A DNA stretch of 53,397 nucleotides, taken from Candidatus Gastranaerophilales bacterium. GTDB taxonomy: Bacteria; Cyanobacteriota; Vampirovibrionia; Gastranaerophilales; Gastranaerophilaceae. The stretch spans positions 1-53,397 of the forward strand of contig CALUWK010000009.1 in assembly GCA_944324475.1 (NCBI GenBank). The letters are read 5' to 3'. Position numbers and translations under genes: made by a program. Positions 14,420 through 23,068 of the stretch are shown piece after piece. The stretch's first letter is position 1. The number at the start of each line of letters is the position of its first letter. The notes below the pieces were generated by a model. It was given only the letters and a program-made list of their open reading frames with translations, did no database searches and had not been told where the DNA came from.

Positions 14420-16365
14420 ATGTATTTTTCGGCATTTTTTATTGCTTCATCTGCTTTATTCATTAATTCTTGATATTCTTGACTTTGAATTTCGTTTAAA
14501 GTGGAGTTTTTGGCAATAAATTGACTTGATGGGATATATGTTGCGCTATCGTAAGATAAATCATCATCTTGTTTTGTTTTTTCTTGATTTTTATTGGAAG
14601 AATCAAATAAATTTCTTTCATTATTTTGTGGCTGTTTATTTTGGTTATTTTTAATCAAGTTGATGTTTGCAGGACTTGATAGCTTATCTTTTGGTTTTAT
14701 TTTAATTTCTTTTCCATCTAAAATATCTAAGATTAATTTTGGATTATTTTTAACTGCTGATAGAAGCATCGGATCTGACTGAAGTTTATTAAGTGCATTT
14801 GGATTGGCTTTTATTTTTTCTTCTAATTCGCCTGCTGTTATTCCTAGCTCAGGAATTATTGTATTTTTTTGTTGTTTCAATGCTTCTTCTTTTTTTGCTT
14901 CATTAGCATCATATGGTTTTCCGAAGATTTTGTTTATTATTTTTTTAACGGGTTTGGAATAAAATGGTGAAAATACCATCATAGTAAGGAAAAATCTTAA
15001 AGCGCCGCCTGCAAATCTTATGAATTTGTTATTTGTTCCTTGAATTAAATTTCCAGCAAGATCTTTTTTATCAAGTCCCATTCCAAAAAATTTACCGCAT
15101 CCTTTTAGAATTTTTGACATAAAACCTTTGCTACTGTCAAGATTTTTTAAGCTTGCAAGACCATAAGTTGTAGCAAAGGCTAACGGGGTTGAAATTGCTA
15201 TATTTCCCATTGTTCCTATGTAGTCATCTGCTACTGTGGCAACCTTTTTTTCTTTTGGAGCATCTTGTACATTATTGTATAGTGACATTATAGGAATGCA
15301 TAAAAATGCACCTAAACCGGATTTGTCGTTTACAAAGTTTGTGATTGATTCACTGGGGATGGTTATCGATTTTTGAATGAGTGAACCTATTTTGGTATCT
15401 GCAAGTGTACCATTTACTGCATTAAACTTAATTAAAGAATCACCAAGATTACCTTTGCCAATAACCTTCCATTTATTTTTAAAGATTTTTTCACCTATTG
15501 AATTTATGAAATTAACAGGCCACCATGCGCCAATAATGCCACTAAGACCTCTTTCTTGCATAGCTACATTAGTAAAGCTACTGAAATCAGCTTTTTTGCC
15601 ATTAATTTCACAAATTTCACCTTTTTTAAGTTTTTTAAACAAACCGAGTAAATCTTTTTTTGCGGATATACCAAAATTTTCTTTAATTGCATCAGTTAGT
15701 TTTGAACAAAATTCTCTGTTGTCTTGTATAGTCTTTGAGCTACCATTCAAAAAATCTACAAAACTTTGTGCTTTTGCTTCTCCTACAAGCTGTTTAAGTG
15801 CTTCTAATCGTTTATCAGAATCGTTAAAAGCTTTTTTTAATATATCAACAGGAGTTAAACTAAAAATATTTACAAAACCTCTACCATAACCTCTTGTAAA
15901 ATCGCATTTTGCTTTTGCAGGACGTTTTTTTAAAGTTTCAGCTATATTATTAATCACCGGTACTTTTTTTAAAGTTTTTGCAATTTTATTTTTACTTTTT
16001 TTAAAAAATTCTCCAAGTGAATTAAACCATCTCCGATTTTTTAAAAAGTTATCAACCATTATGCCCAGTTCAGCCATTTTATCTGATGATTTATTTCCAA
16101 GAAATGCAAGCCCCGCAACGGTTGCAAGTGTTGCAGTCAGTGAAATAATAAATTTTTTAGTATCTTTTGGTTTAAGATTTTTTGCAGTTTGCGAAACGAA
16201 ATTTTCCTTAGTATGTTCTTGTGCTTTTTCTTGAAATTCTGCTACATCTTGTTTAAGTCTTTCTTTATCTATAGCAGTAAAATTCTCCTTGTCTTCGAGT
16301 CTTTTTTTGACCTCGGGTGAAGGAGAATTTAGTTGTATATTATTTTTGAAATTAATATTGTTCAT
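14416..16365 (-). CDS. Large membrane-associated hypothetical protein
   Basis: A 649-residue product of no family I recognise. The N-terminus is polar and charged (about 1-65), then a hydrophobic segment (about 72-90). A basic region with repeated Lys-rich helices follows, and at least two more hydrophobic stretches (around residues 385-405 and 440-465). The C-terminal 170 residues are Asn/Gln/Lys/Ser-rich and look disordered. The first five residues (MNNIN) and the early membrane segment resemble the kinase-like protein at 3656-5587, suggesting a shared targeting module. It overlaps the protease gene by four bases at the 3' end. A 24-residue peptide gene precedes it. Confidence 0.72.
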   Translation of the reverse strand: MNNINFKNNIQLNSPSPEVKKRLEDKENFTAIDKERLKQDVAEFQEKAQEHTKENFVSQTAKNLKPKDTKKFIISLTATLATVAGLAFLGNKSSDKMAELGIMVDNFLKNRRWFNSLGEFFKKSKNKIAKTLKKVPVINNIAETLKKRPAKAKCDFTRGYGRGFVNIFSLTPVDILKKAFNDSDKRLEALKQLVGEAKAQSFVDFLNGSSKTIQDNREFCSKLTDAIKENFGISAKKDLLGLFKKLKKGEICEINGKKADFSSFTNVAMQERGLSGIIGAWWPVNFINSIGEKIFKNKWKVIGKGNLGDSLIKFNAVNGTLADTKIGSLIQKSITIPSESITNFVNDKSGLGAFLCIPIMSLYNNVQDAPKEKKVATVADDYIGTMGNIAISTPLAFATTYGLASLKNLDSSKGFMSKILKGCGKFFGMGLDKKDLAGNLIQGTNNKFIRFAGGALRFFLTMMVFSPFYSKPVKKIINKIFGKPYDANEAKKEEALKQQKNTIIPELGITAGELEEKIKANPNALNKLQSDPMLLSAVKNNPKLILDILDGKEIKIKPKDKLSSPANINLIKNNQNKQPQNNERNLFDSSNKNQEKTKQDDDLSYDSATYIPSSQFIAKNSTLNEIQSQEYQELMNKADEAIKNAEKYI

Positions 16366-16406
16366 ATCTTGATAAAAACATTTAATTTAAAAAGATTGCT
16401 ATTTTT

Positions 16407-16481
16407 TTAAATTGTGCGATATTTTTTGTCATATTCATTAACAATTGAAATAACATTTGTAATAAATCTGATAATTTTCAT
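16407..16481 (-). CDS. Possible 24-residue peptide with strong ribosome-binding site
   Basis: On the minus strand TTAGGAGAG lies six bases before an ATG opening a 24-codon frame that ends at TAA. The peptide is amphipathic (MKIIRFITNVISIVNEYDKK, then four more residues). It ends 41 bases before the start of the large hypothetical gene on the same strand, so it could be a leader peptide for that gene or a small protein. The ribosome-binding site is better than that of the gene it precedes. Confidence 0.4.
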   Translation of the reverse strand: MKIIRFITNVISIVNEYDKKYRTI

Positions 16482-16531
16482 AATTCTCTCCTAAAAATTT
16501 AATCTCTTGATATCTAAATAAAGTATTTTTT

Positions 16532-16554
16532 AAAGAAAAGATTGATACCCAATC
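16532..16554 (-). terminator. Weak terminator after the aminotransferase gene
   Basis: On the minus strand GATTG, loop GGTAT, CAATC is followed by TTTTCTTT. A five-bp stem only, but well placed about 25 bases after the stop. Confidence 0.45.
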
Positions 16555-16578
16555 AGATTTTTTAATAAAATTTTACAA

Positions 16579-17763
16579 TTATATTTCAAGCAGTGCTTCG
16601 CTTAATCGTTTTATGCCTTCTTCGATTGTGTTTTCATCAGCATTTGTATAATTTAGTCTCAGAGTATTAGTGTCTTTTGTGGCATCAATGTAAAATGGAT
16701 TTCCTGGAACAAAAGCGACATTTTTTTTGATTGCTTTATCAAAAAGTTTTGTTGAAGATTTTTCTTCTTCTAGTGTTACCCAGGTAAACATTCCTCCTTT
16801 TGGAATAGTAAATTTAATATTTTTTGGAAAATATTTTTTCATTGCTTCAACCATTGCATTTGCTTGGATTTTGTATAATTTTTTAATTTTTTCAATGTGT
16901 TTATCAAGATCATTATTATGTAGATAATCCGAAATTAAATATTGTCCGAATATGTTTGAATGTAGATCGGAAGCTTGTTTTGCGGTTTCAAGCATTTTTA
17001 TTATTTCTTTTTGAGCTATAACATATCCAAGACGCATTCCGGGCGTAATTATTTTTGAAAATGAACCTAAATATATATTTTTTTCTGTTTGATTTAATCC
17101 GATATATGGAATTCTGTTTTCATTAGTAAATCTTAATTCTCCATAGGGATCATCTTGAATTAAAATCAAGTTTTCATTTTTTATTATTTCAAAAACTTTT
17201 TTTCTATTATCCGGAGTATAAGTTAAGCCTGTTGGGTTTTGAAAATTTGGAATTAAGTATGCAAGTTTTGGCTTATGAAGTTTAATCGTTTTTTCAAGTT
17301 CTTCAATGTCTAGCCCGTCATCATTTAATTTTGTTTGGATAAAATTAGCTTCATAAAGATGAAAAGCTTGTAAAAGCCCAAGATATGAAGGGCTTTCAAC
17401 CATGACTTTGTCGCCTTCATTTATAAAAACTTTTCCGATTAAATCAAGTGCTTGTTGAGAACCCGTTGTAATTATAATATTGTCTGTTGTTATATCCATA
17501 TTCCAGATTTTTTTGTATCTTTCAACAATATATTCTCTTAGAGAGTCGAGTCCTAATGTTGTTGAGTATTGATAAATTTTTGCTCCATATTTATCGGCTA
17601 TTCTGTTCATTGATATTTTAAGTTCTTCTTGTGGAAAGGAAATTGGGTTTGGAAGTCCTCCTGCAAAAGAAATAATTTCAGGTTTTTGTGTTACTTTTAA
17701 TATTTCTCTTATAAATGATGAAGGCGTTGTTTTAATTCTTCTGGAAAAATAATTTTCAAACAT
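16579..17763 (-). CDS. PLP-dependent aminotransferase, class I/II (2-aminoadipate/aromatic type)
   Basis: A 394-residue fold-type I aminotransferase. Key motifs: FAGGLPNPISFP near the N-terminus, TTGSQQALDLIGKVF, the NFQNPTG turn, DDPYGELRF with the PLP-pairing Asp, and the Schiff-base lysine in GSFSKIITPGMRLGY. The pattern is that of the LysN/aromatic-aminotransferase group that resembles the C-terminal half of MocR regulators. I prefer ATG 17763 to 17769 because AAGGA then sits nine rather than three bases upstream. The amino donor/acceptor pair cannot be read from the sequence. It is not of the PhnW (AEP transaminase) type and lies far from the phosphonate genes. Confidence 0.88.
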   Translation of the reverse strand: MFENYFSRRIKTTPSSFIREILKVTQKPEIISFAGGLPNPISFPQEELKISMNRIADKYGAKIYQYSTTLGLDSLREYIVERYKKIWNMDITTDNIIITTGSQQALDLIGKVFINEGDKVMVESPSYLGLLQAFHLYEANFIQTKLNDDGLDIEELEKTIKLHKPKLAYLIPNFQNPTGLTYTPDNRKKVFEIIKNENLILIQDDPYGELRFTNENRIPYIGLNQTEKNIYLGSFSKIITPGMRLGYVIAQKEIIKMLETAKQASDLHSNIFGQYLISDYLHNNDLDKHIEKIKKLYKIQANAMVEAMKKYFPKNIKFTIPKGGMFTWVTLEEEKSSTKLFDKAIKKNVAFVPGNPFYIDATKDTNTLRLNYTNADENTIEEGIKRLSEALLEI

Positions 17764-17831
17764 TGTCATACTTCCTTTATATTCATTGGTGTTTAAATAT
17801 TACTACAAAAACCTTTATTTGTCTTAAGATA

Positions 17832-19439
17832 TTAATTTTTTTCAAATTTAGAAAAACAAAAACCAAATATCAAAGGAATTATAAGATAATTTTGATAAAT
17901 ATATCTTAAAAGTGCAATAGGACCGAATAATACGGTTAGAAATAGGAAAGGAATTATAATTAATGGTAAAATGAAATTATAATATTTTTTGTAAAATAAT
18001 ATAAAAAAACCACTTGTTATAATCCAAAAATTTATTCCCATTGCGAATAAAATAAAACTTATAGGATTTTTTTCAAATGAATTAAATAGAAATATTGAAT
18101 CATAAAATTTTCTTAAAAAAGGATTAAAACAATAAGAATATATAGGGACTCCAAAGATATTATCCCAGCGGTTATATGTCAGGATAAAAAAGTGTTCGGC
18201 TATTGTTTTATATTTTCCTATTGGATAATAATATGAATAAGTTTGAAGAAAAAATGCGTTAATATAGTCTTTTGGATATAATATCATCCATTTTAAATAA
18301 AGAGAAATAAATAATATCGGGTTATTTTTTATTGAATTTTCAATAAAATCACTATGCAACATTTCATTATCAATCTTAATTGTATCAACGTTGTATGGAA
18401 AGTATTTTAGTTCTTTATCTTTTGATACAATTAATCTAAATGCTTTTTTATCAAGTTCGGATAAATTTTTATTTTGGAATTTTCTTACCCTTGCCATTTG
18501 TTGTAGAGGTATTGCAATAGAAGAAGCTATTGGAGGCGGCTTTATATTAAAAGATTTTTTTATTATTCCAAAAGAAAAATAAAATAATATTGGCGTTAAG
18601 AAACAAATAAAAGCTTTTTTAAAATTTTTAAGTGAAAATAAAATAAATGGTAAGGTTAAAATATATGCTATAAAACCATTATGTCTGAATAAAAATATAA
18701 AGCAAATAACAATGATTAATTTTAATAAATTAATATTTTTTTTGAAAAATATTTCTTTGTTATTAAAAAGTTCAACTAAAAAAAGAATATAAAGTAAAAT
18801 TAAACCTGAAAAGATGGTATCTTTTGTAGAAATTAAACAAAACATTTGATTAATGGGATGAAGCGCAAAAAATAAAATAGATAATAATATTATTAGTTTA
18901 TTGATTTTTAATTTTAACATTATAAAAATACAGTAGGCAAAAATTGATGCCATAACAAGCGTTTGAGTCAAGGTTAAAATGAAAATCGGAATTGTTGCAG
19001 AATTTAAGAAAAATCCGAATATTAAAACCAGTAAAATCAAAAAATTGTGAAAAATCGGATTTATTTCAATATAATCATGGTTTATAAAAAAATTTGCTTG
19101 ATATATAACATCATAAGTAAACAAACCGGGAAAATATGCTAAAAATGCGGGAATGTAGCATATTATAATGAAACATAGTATTCTAAAAAAGCATTTTTTA
19201 TCTGGTTTAAGAAAAAAATTTTCTAATTTTTCAGGAATTTTTATATTGATTTTATTTTGTATTTCAGGCAAAAATTTCAAAAATAAAAAACTAACTAAAA
19301 AAGTTGCTATAAAAGAAATAAAAAATATTTTTAAGTTAAATTTAAAAATATCCGCATATTTATCAAGACAATATCCTGTTGTTAGGCAAAAAGAAAGCAA
19401 TAAAGAATAAAAAAATGAAAAATTAAATATTCTTTTCAT
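17832..19439 (-). CDS. Polytopic membrane protein, DUF6020/GT-C-like
   Basis: A 535-residue integral membrane protein with 11-13 hydrophobic helices. A short motif region after helix 3 (FPGLFTYDVIYQANFF, then NPIFHNFL) resembles the DUF6020 group of putative polyprenol-linked glycosyltransferases, which I recall only by pattern. Its N-terminal codons overlap the GT2 gene by 17 bases, so the pair is co-translated. The usual partnership is a GT2 that loads a sugar on polyprenyl phosphate and a GT-C-like protein that uses it on the outer face. The function is an inference. Confidence 0.7.
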   Translation of the reverse strand: MKRIFNFSFFYSLLLSFCLTTGYCLDKYADIFKFNLKIFFISFIATFLVSFLFLKFLPEIQNKINIKIPEKLENFFLKPDKKCFFRILCFIIICYIPAFLAYFPGLFTYDVIYQANFFINHDYIEINPIFHNFLILLVLIFGFFLNSATIPIFILTLTQTLVMASIFAYCIFIMLKLKINKLIILLSILFFALHPINQMFCLISTKDTIFSGLILLYILFLVELFNNKEIFFKKNINLLKLIIVICFIFLFRHNGFIAYILTLPFILFSLKNFKKAFICFLTPILFYFSFGIIKKSFNIKPPPIASSIAIPLQQMARVRKFQNKNLSELDKKAFRLIVSKDKELKYFPYNVDTIKIDNEMLHSDFIENSIKNNPILFISLYLKWMILYPKDYINAFFLQTYSYYYPIGKYKTIAEHFFILTYNRWDNIFGVPIYSYCFNPFLRKFYDSIFLFNSFEKNPISFILFAMGINFWIITSGFFILFYKKYYNFILPLIIIPFLFLTVLFGPIALLRYIYQNYLIIPLIFGFCFSKFEKN

Positions 19440-20133
19440 TTTTTTGACCCTTAAAATAAAAAATTGTTTTTATAACTTTAAAACCGTCAATGTAGGTGTT
19501 TAATTTGGATTTGCTGCCTTTTGGTCTTTTTTTAATGTTAATTGGAATTTCAATTATTCTAAATTTGTTTTTAAGTGCAAAAATTGAAATTTCTGTTTCT
19601 ATTTCAAATCCTTTTGTTAGAATATTTAAATTTCTAACAAAATTTTTGTTAAATACCCTATAACCACTCATGACATCTTTTAAAGATGCATCAAATAGCT
19701 TATTAATTAATTTTGTTATAAGCTTATTTCCTGTTGAGTGAAAGATTCTACTGTTTTTTTCTTTGAAATTTCCAGAGAGTCTGTCTCCAACAACCATGTC
19801 GCAATTATTATTTTTGATTAATTCAATCATTTTAAGACATTTTTCTACAGGATAAGTATCATCTCCGTCAATAAGTACGTAACAATCTGCTTGAATTTCT
19901 TTAAGCATTTGTTTTATAACATTACCCTTACCTTTTTGTTTAACAAATTTATATTTTACTTTTTCATTATTAAAATTTTTAATTATTTTTGCGGAATTAT
20001 CATTTGAGGCATTGTCATAAGCATAAATTTTAAAATTATAATTTTTAAGCACAATTAAAAAGTCATCTATAACTTTTTGGATTGTTTTTTCTTCGTTAAA
20101 ACAGGGTATCAAAACTGCAATTTCATATTCCAT
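19423..20133 (-). CDS. Dolichyl-phosphate mannosyltransferase-like GT2
   Basis: A 236-residue GT-A glycosyltransferase of the DPM1/GtrB group without C-terminal membrane helices. IAVLIPCFNEEKTI begins the nucleotide-binding fold, LIDGDDTYP holds the metal-binding Asp residues, and GDRLSG, DVMSGYRVF and EIPI(N)IKKRPKGSKS are standard DPM-type motifs. It should transfer a sugar from a nucleotide to polyprenyl phosphate. ATG 20133 is preferred over TTG 20139 because a TG-T-TATAAT box on the minus strand ends six bases before it. It overlaps the downstream membrane-protein gene. Confidence 0.88.
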   Translation of the reverse strand: MEYEIAVLIPCFNEEKTIQKVIDDFLIVLKNYNFKIYAYDNASNDNSAKIIKNFNNEKVKYKFVKQKGKGNVIKQMLKEIQADCYVLIDGDDTYPVEKCLKMIELIKNNNCDMVVGDRLSGNFKEKNSRIFHSTGNKLITKLINKLFDASLKDVMSGYRVFNKNFVRNLNILTKGFEIETEISIFALKNKFRIIEIPINIKKRPKGSKSKLNTYIDGFKVIKTIFYFKGQKNEKNI

Positions 20134-20169
20134 TTGCAAATTATAACATAGTCAACATATAATTAAAAT
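20134..20169. promoter_or_regulatory. 36-bp divergent promoter pair with two leaderless starts
   Basis: Rightward: TTGCAA (20134-20139), 18 bp, TATAAT (20158-20163), six bases, ATG 20170. Leftward: TG-T-TATAAT, with the hexamer at 20145-20140, six bases, ATG 20133. The two -10 boxes are 12 bp apart, each inside the other promoter, so the two directions must compete for polymerase. Neither start has a Shine-Dalgarno. Confidence 0.7.
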
Positions 20170-20862
20170 ATGGAGTATCAAGCAAAAGATAATCTTGAAG
20201 TAATGAAATTTGCAAAAAATTATAATAATTTTATTGTGAATTTAATTTTTAGAATAATAAAAAAATATTCATATAAAAAAATTTTGGATTTTGGTTGTTC
20301 GGATGGTTTTTTTATTAATTTAATTTTAAAAAAAAATCCTGAATTAAAAATCACAGGCGTTGATTCTGATGGAAATTATCAAGCTAAGATTAAAGAAAAT
20401 ATTTCTTTTTATTCCAGTTTGGATCATATAGGTGAAAAATTTAATTTTATATATTCGCTCAATACTCTGGAACACATATCAAATGATGTTGAAATTTTAA
20501 AAAAAATAAATTTGAAACTTGAAAATGATGGAAAATTATTTTTGTATTTGCCGGCATTTAACTGGCTTTATTCTTCTATGGATAAAAAAACAGGGCATTA
20601 TAGAAGATACAGTAAAAAAATAATTAAAAAAAAGCTTGAATTTTCGGGTTTTAAAATCGAAAAAGCAAGTTATTGCGATATTTTGGGAGTTTTTATAACT
20701 TTAATTTATATTTTAAAAGATAAAATCATGACTGATAATGGTAATATAAATCGTTTTCAGATTGAATTGTATGACAAAATTTTTAATTTAAGCAGGTTTT
20801 TGGATTTATTTTTTTCGTTTTTTTTAGGAAAAAATTTGTTTATTGTTGCTTCAAAAAAATAA
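20170..20862 (+). CDS. SAM-dependent class I methyltransferase
   Basis: A 230-residue methyltransferase. The SAM-binding motif is ILDFGCSDGFF (about 38-48), the acidic strand-2 residue lies in VDSD, and the post-core NTLEHI marks the methyltransferase 11 type. The tail LYSSMDKKTGHYRRYS is a pattern common in methyltransferases encoded beside polyprenol-phosphate glycosyltransferases. The gene is divergent from such a GT2. The C-terminal hydrophobic helices (about 170-225) may tie it to the membrane. The substrate is probably a lipid-linked or surface glycan intermediate, by context only. Confidence 0.8.
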   Translation: MEYQAKDNLEVMKFAKNYNNFIVNLIFRIIKKYSYKKILDFGCSDGFFINLILKKNPELKITGVDSDGNYQAKIKENISFYSSLDHIGEKFNFIYSLNTLEHISNDVEILKKINLKLENDGKLFLYLPAFNWLYSSMDKKTGHYRRYSKKIIKKKLEFSGFKIEKASYCDILGVFITLIYILKDKIMTDNGNINRFQIELYDKIFNLSRFLDLFFSFFLGKNLFIVASKK

Positions 20863-20902
20863 TGATGTTATCATTTTAATTCGGAAAGCGTTAATAACAA
20901 AA

Positions 20903-22312
20903 ATGTTTAGTCAGCAGACAACAAAATTAAAATGGATAATTTTTACTGTTAGTGCCATAGGCGGTTTTCTTGCTATGATGGATTCAAATACGGTGAATGT
21001 TGCATTGTATCAAATAGCAGATGATTTTAATATTTCAATTAATGCGGCTCAATGGGCAGTAACAGTTTATATATTAATTTTATCAACATTTTTAACTCTT
21101 TTTGGAAAGTTAAATGATTTGGTTTCAAGAAGTAATTTATATGCTTTTGGATATTTAATTTTTGCTTTTGGAGCTTTTTTAAATACTTTTTCTTTCAATT
21201 TAACAATGTTGATTTTATCAAGAATTGTTCAAGCAACTGGCGCAAGTATATTATTGTCTAATAATTATGCAATTATTTCATCAATTTTTAAAGGAAATAA
21301 AAGAGCAAAAGCACTAGGTTTTTCAACTGCCTTGATGGCATTAGCTGGAATGTCGGGACCAATATTGGGCGGTTTTTTAATGCATTATTTTTCCTGGCGT
21401 TCAATATTTGTACCAAGCATTGTAATAGGGTTAATAGGGGCATATTATTCAAAAAAATATATACCTGAGATTGTTCATAAATCAGAATTTAAGTTTGATT
21501 ATTTTGGAATGGTTTATATGTTAATTGCGATTTTGTCAATGCTTATGGTAATTTCTAAAGGACATGATTGGGGCTGGACATCACATAGAATAATATTTTT
21601 TGGAGTTTTATTTGTGGTTTTTGGGGCAATATTTTACTTTCAAGAAAAGAAAATACCATATCCCGTTGTAAACTTTGAACTTTTTAAATCAAAAGTTTTT
21701 ACATACGGTAATTTTGCGCTTTTAGTTGCTTATTTTGCGCTTTTTACAAATGCACTTTTATTTCCGTTTTATACACAGGAGATTTTAGGTAAAAGTCCTG
21801 TTATGACTGCTATTTTAATATTACCTTTTTCAATAATGTTTATGATACTTGCTTTGTTAAATGGTAAATTGACTAAAAAATTACATAGCTCTATATTAAT
21901 GACAACAGGCACAATTTTAATAGTTATAGGCTATATAATTTTTACAACAGTTGGAGAAAATTTAACATATTGGAATATTATAGTAGGACAAGCTTTAATA
22001 GGAGCAGGGTCGGGTTGTTATCAACCAAGCGTTAATGCTTTAATTGTTTCGGTTGCTCCAATTGGAAAAATGGGCATAGCATCTGGAATTTTAGCTATGT
22101 TTAGAAACGTAGGCATGCTTTTGGGTATATCAATTTCAATAAGTATTTTTGATTATGCACAAAAACTTGCTTTATTAAAGGGATTAGATAAAAACGCTTC
22201 ATTTATAGAAGGTTATCACATGGCAATATATTGGGCAATTATTTTTGGTATAATATGTGCAATTCTTTCATATATGTCCCACAAGGCTTATAAAAATGAA
22301 ATGGTAAAATAA
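20903..22312 (+). CDS. MFS transporter, DHA2/14-helix type
   Basis: A 469-residue major-facilitator exporter with about 14 hydrophobic helices. It shows MDSNTVNVALYQIADDF in helix 1, the motif-A-like LFGKLNDLVSR loop and a motif-C stretch GPILGGFLMHY. It is a paralogue of the pump at 9376 but has no adaptor gene beside it, so it probably works alone in the inner membrane. I start at ATG 20903; the longest frame begins inside the methyltransferase gene and adds a non-conserved 20 residues. Substrate unknown. Confidence 0.88.
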   Translation: MFSQQTTKLKWIIFTVSAIGGFLAMMDSNTVNVALYQIADDFNISINAAQWAVTVYILILSTFLTLFGKLNDLVSRSNLYAFGYLIFAFGAFLNTFSFNLTMLILSRIVQATGASILLSNNYAIISSIFKGNKRAKALGFSTALMALAGMSGPILGGFLMHYFSWRSIFVPSIVIGLIGAYYSKKYIPEIVHKSEFKFDYFGMVYMLIAILSMLMVISKGHDWGWTSHRIIFFGVLFVVFGAIFYFQEKKIPYPVVNFELFKSKVFTYGNFALLVAYFALFTNALLFPFYTQEILGKSPVMTAILILPFSIMFMILALLNGKLTKKLHSSILMTTGTILIVIGYIIFTTVGENLTYWNIIVGQALIGAGSGCYQPSVNALIVSVAPIGKMGIASGILAMFRNVGMLLGISISISIFDYAQKLALLKGLDKNASFIEGYHMAIYWAIIFGIICAILSYMSHKAYKNEMVK

Positions 22313-22386
22313 AATTAACCAATTTGCATTATTTAATTTATAATAGTAAAATTTAATTATAGAGATAGTATAGACGGTAGCAAAAG

Positions 22387-23052
22387 TTGCAAGCTAAATT
22401 AAAAGACTATATCGATATAATACAAAAAGTTGCAAGGGTAGAATATAAAAGAATTCCAAGTCATATGCTTGATTGTGATGAGTTGGTTTCAATAGGGATT
22501 ATTGCGCTGCAAGCTTTGTTTAAAAATAAAACTGAGGAGCAACTCCAAAATTATAATTCATCATATATTGCAACTGCTGTTCGTTGGGCAATCAGAAATG
22601 AACTTAGAAATCGTTATAAATGGTACACTTTAAAACATAAAAAAGAAGACAGTGAAGAAGAATATAAAGAAGAATATTCAGATAATCAATCTGCGCTTGA
22701 TGTTTCTCCTTCTAAAATCAGAGAAGCGGTTTATGAAACAATCCTTTCTATTGATTCGATTATGGCAGCGAGTTCTGATAATGAATCGCCTTTTGATTTT
22801 ATAAAAGATACATCGGCTACACCAGATGAGAAAGCAGAGATTTCGGAATTAAGCAAGTTAATCAAGGAAGCAATTTCAAAATTGCCTCAAAAAGATAGAA
22901 CAATAGTTGAGTACAGATTTTATAGAAATATGCAAGTAAAGCAAATTGCAACAATGGTTGGTCTTTCGAGTTCAAGAATTACAAGAATAGTCCAGTCGTC
23001 TTTAAATCATGTGCGAGAGTACTTGCAAAAGCGTGGACTTAATAATTATTAA
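22387..23052 (+). CDS. RNA polymerase sigma factor, sigma-70 family (FliA/SigF-like)
   Basis: A 221-residue alternative sigma factor. Region 2 shows DELVSIGIIALQALF and the DNA-melting helix YIATAVRWAIRNELR. Region 4 is the helix-turn-helix LPQKDRTIVEYRFY...VKQIATMVGLSSSRITRIVQS (about 165-205). Region 3 between them is poorly conserved and acidic. The only start that keeps region 2 whole is TTG 22387, because TAG precedes it in frame. The presence of fliD in the window makes a flagellar (sigma-28) role possible, but the match is not close enough to name it. malQ follows 16 bases later. Confidence 0.85.
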   Translation: MQAKLKDYIDIIQKVARVEYKRIPSHMLDCDELVSIGIIALQALFKNKTEEQLQNYNSSYIATAVRWAIRNELRNRYKWYTLKHKKEDSEEEYKEEYSDNQSALDVSPSKIREAVYETILSIDSIMAASSDNESPFDFIKDTSATPDEKAEISELSKLIKEAISKLPQKDRTIVEYRFYRNMQVKQIATMVGLSSSRITRIVQSSLNHVREYLQKRGLNNY

Positions 23053-23068
23053 TTTTAAGGAGAGGATA

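Noticed and set aside
16579-17763. Aminotransferase as the AEP transaminase of the phosphonate pathway
   Set aside because: It lies about 22 kb away, in another operon, and its motifs are of the LysN/aromatic type, not PhnW. The dehydrogenase in the operon already uses phosphonoacetaldehyde.
22387-23052. Naming the sigma factor FliA
   Set aside because: Regions 2 and 4 are clear but not diagnostic, and apart from fliD 10 kb away no flagellar gene is nearby.
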